Shown here: positions 59,171-64,000 of the stretch, in pieces
Layout: each line of letters starts with the position of its first letter
Numbering within the stretch: position 1 is the first letter of the stretch
Translations under genes and position numbers: made by a program
The notes under the pieces: model-generated
The model's database searches: none
What the model was told of the DNA's origin: nothing
Seen by the model: the letters and a program-made list of their open reading frames with translations, nothing else
NCBI GenBank assembly: GCA_030077755.1
Contig: JAQJZZ010000021.1
Location: 496,001 to 560,000, forward strand
Direction of reading: 5' to 3'
Length of the DNA stretch: 64,000 nucleotides
Origin: Filosporella fistucella
Lineage: Eukaryota > Ascomycota > Leotiomycetes > Helotiales

Positions 59171-59199
59171 TTGTTGTTGATTTCGAATAATCAGAAGTG
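59171..59199 (-). repeat. 29-bp dispersed repeat, inverted copy of 17368-17396
   Basis: All 29 bases match the reverse complement of 17368-17396. It lies 50 bp from the 3' end of the nop13-like gene. Confidence 0.75.
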
Positions 59200-59247
59200 T
59201 GTGCAAAGATATATTGCTACAACAGCTGGCCATAGCCGGCGCTAAAC

Positions 59248-60594
59248 TCAAAACGTTTGCTTCTTTCCCTGACTCTCCACGATTCCACCGGTGAGCCTGG
59301 CCGCGTAAGGCTGGCGATACTCAACAACCTTCACTGGCATTTCCTTGAAGGCGTTCTCCTCAGATGCGGCATAGGACTCAACACCTGATGAACCATTCTT
59401 CGTACCATCCTTGCCATATCGTTTCTTGTATCGGACTTGAGCATCTTCTGCAAATTCCATTCGCAAAGGTCTGCCCTTGATTTTGTTCACCCACCACTTT
59501 CTGATCTTGGGCTTCTTTGTTTCTAACTTGGTAGCAGACGCATCGGACCCAGCATCGCTCTCATCATCAGAAGCATCTGAGCTCTCCTCCTCGATATGCA
59601 CGAATCCACGAACTGCATTCTTGGCGCTTTCCAATTCTTCAAATACAATCCAAGCATACCCCTTACACTTGCCAGTGTCCTCAAAGGTCGCTACCTTGAC
59701 ACTTGCAATGGCGCCGCACTTCTCAAAATGCTCCTTGAGACTCTCCTCAGTAGTGTCGAAGGACAGGTTACCAAGAAAGACTCTTGTGCTGGGTGGCTTG
59801 CCATCGTTGCGGGTCTCCTCTTTTGTCTTCTCAGGCCTTCCCTCGAAGGACTTATTGTTTTTGATCAACACACGTCTGCCACCAAGCAATTGCTCAGACA
59901 ACTCAACGGCTAGATCGACACCTTTGGCAGTGGAGAAATCAACATAGGCAAATCCTTTGTTGTTAACGACCTTGACGAACTTTCTGTTGTTTTCAACCTT
60001 GTTTGCTGGCTTCGAGTCATTTGGTCCTGGCATATGAACTCTGGTGATGTCTTCCTCCTTCAGATCAGAGTATTCTACGAGGAATTTTCTCAGGTCTTCC
60101 TTGGAGACATGGAATGGTAAGTTGCCAATCCATACTCCATGCTCAGATCTCTTCTCTACTTCCGATTTCTTTGCTTGTTTTGCCTCAGGTTCAGGTGTGG
60201 ATTCAGCTCCAGACTTGGATGGTGGTAGAGGCTTTCCCTTTTTGAGACGACGCAAAGCTTTCTTCGATGGTGGTTCAGGAGCGGTTATGTCTACCTCGAT
60301 CTCATCAACGCTTGCCTTACGCTTTTTGGATGGTCTATTCTCAGATTCATCACCAGTGGTAATTTCATTTTTGATAGGTGCTGACAAGTTGGCATCAACA
60401 GAGTCAGTAATGATAACATCTGACTCGGTTTTCGAGGCAACATCGCCGACAGGTGTGGTGGAGGTTTGTGGGACAGATTCATCTAAAGCATCTGCTTTTC
60501 TTTTCTTACTCGACTTTCCCTTCTTAGACTTTGAAGATTTCGAAGAGATCTTTGAAACCTTCTCCACCTTCGCGAGGTCACTAGTGGTAGACAT
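59248..60594 (-). CDS. Nop13-like nucleolar RNA-binding protein
   Basis: A single exon of 448 residues from ATG 60594; in-frame codons further upstream lack ATG. The N-terminal 150 residues are Lys/Ser-rich and disordered with nuclear/nucleolar localisation patches (KSKKGKSSKKRKAD, RPSKKRKAS, KKALRRLKKGK). Two RRMs follow. RRM1 is near 157-250 (GVWIGNLPFHVSKEDLRKFL as RNP2, NKGFAYVDFS as RNP1). RRM2 is near 275-350 (TRVFLGNLSFDTTEESLKEHF, CKGYAWIVFEE). An acidic stretch (EEESSDASDDESD) interrupts the end of RRM2, and KIRKWWVNKIKGRPLRMEFA is the conserved Nop13 tail. In yeast, Nop13 is a nucleolar protein associated with pre-60S particles. The gene is divergent from iec3. Confidence 0.92.
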   Translation of the reverse strand: MSTTSDLAKVEKVSKISSKSSKSKKGKSSKKRKADALDESVPQTSTTPVGDVASKTESDVIITDSVDANLSAPIKNEITTGDESENRPSKKRKASVDEIEVDITAPEPPSKKALRRLKKGKPLPPSKSGAESTPEPEAKQAKKSEVEKRSEHGVWIGNLPFHVSKEDLRKFLVEYSDLKEEDITRVHMPGPNDSKPANKVENNRKFVKVVNNKGFAYVDFSTAKGVDLAVELSEQLLGGRRVLIKNNKSFEGRPEKTKEETRNDGKPPSTRVFLGNLSFDTTEESLKEHFEKCGAIASVKVATFEDTGKCKGYAWIVFEELESAKNAVRGFVHIEEESSDASDDESDAGSDASATKLETKKPKIRKWWVNKIKGRPLRMEFAEDAQVRYKKRYGKDGTKNGSSGVESYAASEENAFKEMPVKVVEYRQPYAARLTGGIVESQGKKQTF

Positions 60595-61725
60595 TATCGT
60601 GACACCCAAAGGACTCGACCCTTATATGAGGTTTATCGTTTCCCAACAAGTGGAATAGAGTATCTGAATAGAACTGGACTGGATCTCGACGTCCTGTAGT
60701 GGGGCAGTGAAAGAACGAGTAGTTACTCAAGGCAAACGTCTCGTAATGAGGTAGAGACTCAGTGCAAGATGGCTTGATGAAGAACGACTGATATGAGTAT
60801 TTTTTGATACAAGCATCAACTTGTGGTATATCACATACGAGACAAATGTCTGCTTGTCTTGGTCGTCGATATCTCTGAAAAGGGTTGCCGAGTTTGTGGC
60901 GCCTTAAACTGATGCTGGATGTGGTGTTCGTAAGGTGGTCAATCGACGCTGGAGATCAGAGACACCCAAGTGGCAGATACCAATGGTGAGATAGATAAAA
61001 GCTGGATTGAGTGTGGTTGACGGAGGTTCAAGTGCTAGATGGTGTGGCTATGTGTATTTGCTCTCACAAACCTTGAGCTGGTGTGAAGGGGGTAGGAGGT
61101 GCTCTGATTCGTCTCGTGAAGGCCAGCGAAAGAGGGCCCAACCAAGGGTGTGGTTTGATAGAAACAATTGGTATGCTTCAAATGTCCTTCGAGATAGAAT
61201 GCGTTTCCGAAGCTTGATCGACTTGACTACTCGGTTTGGAGCCCCACGTCGAGAGGAATTAACGACTTTGGGAGTTCTGAGGAAAAAAGAAGTTTAGTAT
61301 GAAAGTCATACACTGCCTCAAAGAGTTTCGAAAAGGTTGATACAGATCGTCTTTGGAAGTATTGTTGGCACACTTATGATGCGGGGTTTTCGCAGCCAGA
61401 GCTTTGAGAATCTGTTGACCAGTTTTACGTTTCTAAACGAGAATATCTAATTTTTTTGATGCGGACAAGCGGCCGCGGCTAAGATAGCCGTATCATATAT
61501 AATCCGGAGCCAAATGCAGCCAGGTCTAACGGTATACAGCATAGCGTGGAACTACTTCAGAAGCTCGTGACTGGGGCTCTGCTTTGGATGCATGGATTTG
61601 TAGACGGTGTTGTCGTTCCCAAACGGGAATGAGCACTCGGCGTCCCGCCTTCAGCATTTCAATAACTTTGCAATATCATCGACTTTGCTCCAGTCTTTAT
61701 CGCATGCCAACGCCTAACTGTCATA
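60595..61725. other. Divergent intergenic region between nop13-like and iec3-like genes
   Basis: Carries both promoters. A NotI-like GCGGCCGCGG near 61471 is the most GC-rich spot and lies about 250 bp before the iec3 ATG. No gene is seen. Confidence 0.6.
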
Positions 61726-62994
61726 ATGTCTGCTACCGGAGAGGAGAGCGTCGTGGACACAGCGATGGAAGAAGAGGATGGAGGGATGACAGAGATAGGG
61801 GACACGAAAACCACATACAAGTCTTTCAAGTACGTGTGATACTCCGCATTCCACGTCCTATTGCACCTTCGTTTAATTGTATTCTTGCGGATTTGGAAAG
61901 CGAATAGTCGTCAATCACTTCACTAATGCATCATTCAATAGGAAGAAGTACTACAAGATCAAGATCAAGTTTGATGAAGCTATGCGTCAGAGCAATGAGC
62001 TATTCATAGCAGAGCAAAATGCGATCAAGACGGCCAAGCGTCTTGCGCAGGAGAATGAGTAGGTACAATCTCAAGTTCACGGTCATGTCCTAACCGCCGC
62101 AGCCAAATTCTCGATTTGTTATACGACATCAACAATTCAGCACAAATACCAGTCGACAAGCGCATTGACATCTCTGCGTCTGCAGATGTTCCTGCGCTCT
62201 CTCCAGTTCCAGCTCTTGTCAGTGACAATGACCTTGCGACTGTGGCGGATCTGAAAATACCACAAGGGCAAGCTATCTACAAAGAAATACAAGCTTTGCT
62301 TGAGGAGAAGAAAGCCGCAAACTCTGCGCAAAAGCCTACGAAATCCCTAGCAGCGATGTTATCTTCTGCCACGTCAAACAAAGCAGCAGCAGCTGGTCAA
62401 GCGGCTCCGGAATTTGATCTGGAAGATGGTCAAGCAGCTCCACACCAATACCTCACACCGGATAATCTTGACGACTATCTCTACGATATCGACGCGTCAC
62501 TCGGTACTGTTCCTCCTCTCCCTCCTCAATTTAACCAGGCTCCTCAGCAAGACCTGGCATTTGGCAATTACCACTCTCCATACAATTGGCTACGACGGAA
62601 TCAACCACATATTTTCCTCCAAGATGGTGAGGGTAGCGAGAAGTCCCACGGCAAGCCAGGGGCCTTGCGTGGAGCTGGGAAGCGTGCCAGTATTCCAGCG
62701 CCTAGCAAACCAGATGCGTTCGAAATCGTAGAGGAGGATGGATTAGGCTATGATTTCGCGCTAGGAGGAGGTCCAGCTACCAAAAATAAACGGAAGCGTG
62801 ATGACGATGACAATTCTGGTGGCTATCACCCTAAATCTGGACGAGCGGACGGTTCGACGAAGAAGGGCAAACCAGGACGCAAGAAGAAGTCAGAGGGATC
62901 AGATGAGAAAGCTACGCCTACGCAACCTCGAAAGAAGAGGGCAAAGATTCCATCCCCTGATCCTGATGCTCATCCATTTGGACCTTTGAAATGA
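61726..62994 (+). CDS. iec3: INO80 complex subunit Iec3
   Basis: Three exons (61726-61829, 61942-62058, 62103-62994) give 370 residues. The conserved Iec3 core spans the first two introns: TYKSFKKKYYKIKIKFDEAM, LFIAEQNAIKTAKRLAQEN, then DQILDLLYDIN. A coiled coil is likely there. The middle has a conserved LTPDNLDDYLYDID acidic motif. The C-terminus is basic and low-complexity (KNKRKRDDDD, KKGKPGRKKKSEGSDEK, RKKRAKIPSPDPD), consistent with nuclear localisation and DNA contact. Iec3 was defined in the S. pombe INO80 chromatin-remodelling complex, which slides nucleosomes and handles H2A.Z. Introns are 112 and 44 bp with clean phases. Confidence 0.9.
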
Positions 62995-63828
62995 TTGTAA
63001 CAACAAATTTTTCTTAGCTTGTTTGATGGGAAGGGAACTACAGAAGTTGGCATGTGTTAACATGGCGATCATTTTCTTATTCGCCTACAAGGATCTCGCC
63101 AGACTTTTGCAATGTATTTCAGGGGTGTAAGATAGGGTGCTACTTTGTATTTGCTCTCGCACAAACAGAGCTATTGAATCGTCGATTTCCACGAATGAGA
63201 TCTTGCTTGGCTTCTTTCTATCTCGTGACGTGAGAAACGAGTATCTAGTTTTGGCTCGTAATCTCTGATTCAGCTCGTTGAAACGCGATGGGCTTGAACC
63301 AAGGTAGGATGTTGCTCTGGAGAAGCGCAACTGGCTGGGAGAATGATAATGTGCCACTTCCAGAATCTGCTGTGCCTTGAAAATATGCCGTGCCTCCTTT
63401 CTTTGAACCCACGCTTCTCTCTTTCTACATTCCCTGACAGCTTCCCTAAGCTTCCTTGCTCTTATGATCAAGTGCAATTTGGTGTTAACACTTACTCACA
63501 TCATAATCACGCACATATAGCAATCACACGCACAGAACACATCGAATCAAGCCATAAAGTCCCAAACCATGCAATAATGATCTATGTACAATGCCTTCCT
63601 CATACCTGCTAACTGTACTGTGCCATATTTCAAATCATTCCCTCCCTTTCCACGAAAGAAAAACCATGCAATTCATCATCCTCTGCCCCTCTCACCACAT
63701 ATGTACCCCACTAACCAAAGACCGCAATCTAGATGCATGATCTAAAAGGATTTACTCTCTAGAAATGCTCCCCGTTCTTGTGATTGTATGAACAAGCTAA
63801 CTCTGTTCTAGTGTCTAGCTCAGCCGAT
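62995..63828. other. Intergenic between converging genes
   Basis: 3' flanks of iec3 and the isocitrate dehydrogenase gene. A minus-strand frame (63085-63477) rich in Arg lacks an ATG at its start and any domain. Confidence 0.5.
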
Positions 63829-64000
63829 CTACAGCTTCTGCTTCAACAAGCTCTTCATCCTCCTCTCAACGGCATTCATGTATTCAGTGGTGGTAACGTA
63901 ATCTTCTCTTCCTGTCTTTCCGCATGCTAGGGCTAAATCTTTGGTCATGATACCATCGATATCGACGGTGTCGACACATGCTTTCTCGAGGGACTCGGCA
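63829..64000 (-). CDS. NADP-dependent isocitrate dehydrogenase, C-terminal end only
   Basis: The last 57 codons are present, reading from the window edge: AESLEKACVDTVDIDGIMTK, DLALACGKTGREDYVTTTEY, MNAVERRMKSLLKQKL, stop TAG at 63831-63829. This is the highly conserved C-terminus of eukaryotic NADP-isocitrate dehydrogenase, which converts isocitrate to 2-oxoglutarate with NADPH production. The targeting end is outside the window, so cytosolic, peroxisomal or mitochondrial location cannot be told. The terminal KQKL is close to, but not, a consensus peroxisomal SKL. Confidence 0.94.
   Translation of the reverse strand, partial: AESLEKACVDTVDIDGIMTKDLALACGKTGREDYVTTTEYMNAVERRMKSLLKQKL

Larger units (their letters stand above)
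57653..59247. other. Intergenic with tandem-duplicated segment
   Basis: No supported gene; the frames read on the minus strand (58229-59251) are by-products of repeated sequence. Confidence 0.5.

Noticed and set aside
63085..63477. 130-codon Arg-rich minus-strand frame
   Set aside because: No ATG at the start, no domain, and it sits between the 3' ends of two converging genes.

Overview
The window is nuclear DNA of a filamentous ascomycete. Genes have short introns (about 40-160 bp) with GTAAGT, GTATGT or GTTCGT donors and CTAAC/CTGAC-like branch sites. The gene set is typical of Pezizomycotina: a HET-domain gene, an Aft1-domain ATF/CREB factor, the INO80 subunit Iec3, a secreted GH5 cellulase, a ferric reductase and a tRNA-Phe with a small intron. 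The style fits Leotiomycetes (Botrytis/Sclerotinia-like), but that placement is inference. Eighteen protein genes or gene remnants and one tRNA are well or fairly supported. They are separated by long, gene-poor stretches rich in decayed tandem repeats.

Left part (1-14 kb): the 3' end of an amino-acid permease, a small secreted NTF2-like protein and a six-exon ferric reductase. A perfect iron-GATA site (ATCAGATAA) lies 56 bp before the reductase ATG. On the minus strand is an ornithine decarboxylase antizyme that needs +1 ribosomal frameshifting at CCC-UGA. A Yippee-type zinc protein is divergent from it.

Accessory block (14-22 kb): no intact conserved gene apart from a small Cys-containing hypothetical ORF. 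It holds a stray alanyl-tRNA-synthetase-like segment, decayed exon-like pieces, an ~86-bp minisatellite of about ten units and an adjacent ~79-bp minisatellite.

Centre (22-33 kb): the mRNA 3'-end processing factor Mpe1, then 7 kb with only one tentative small gene, then a glutathione S-transferase-like gene and the tRNA-Phe. From 33 to 38.7 kb there are only degenerate repeats and the leader of the next gene.

Right part (38.7-64 kb): an AtfA-like stress bZIP factor, a Btz/CASC3-domain RNA-binding protein, an NBR1-like selective autophagy receptor (PB1, four ZZ-like fingers, FW domain, C-terminal LIR), a dead HET-domain gene, a probable GPI-anchored GH5 endoglucanase, a small hypothetical gene, the nucleolar RRM protein Nop13, Iec3 of INO80 and the 3' end of NADP-isocitrate dehydrogenase.

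Fungal gene order gives no operon logic. Recurrent themes are RNA processing (Mpe1, Btz, Nop13) and stress or nutrient response (AtfA, antizyme, NBR1, ferric reductase). The most interesting single element is the recoded antizyme, where a short intron ends 17 nt before the frameshift stop codon.
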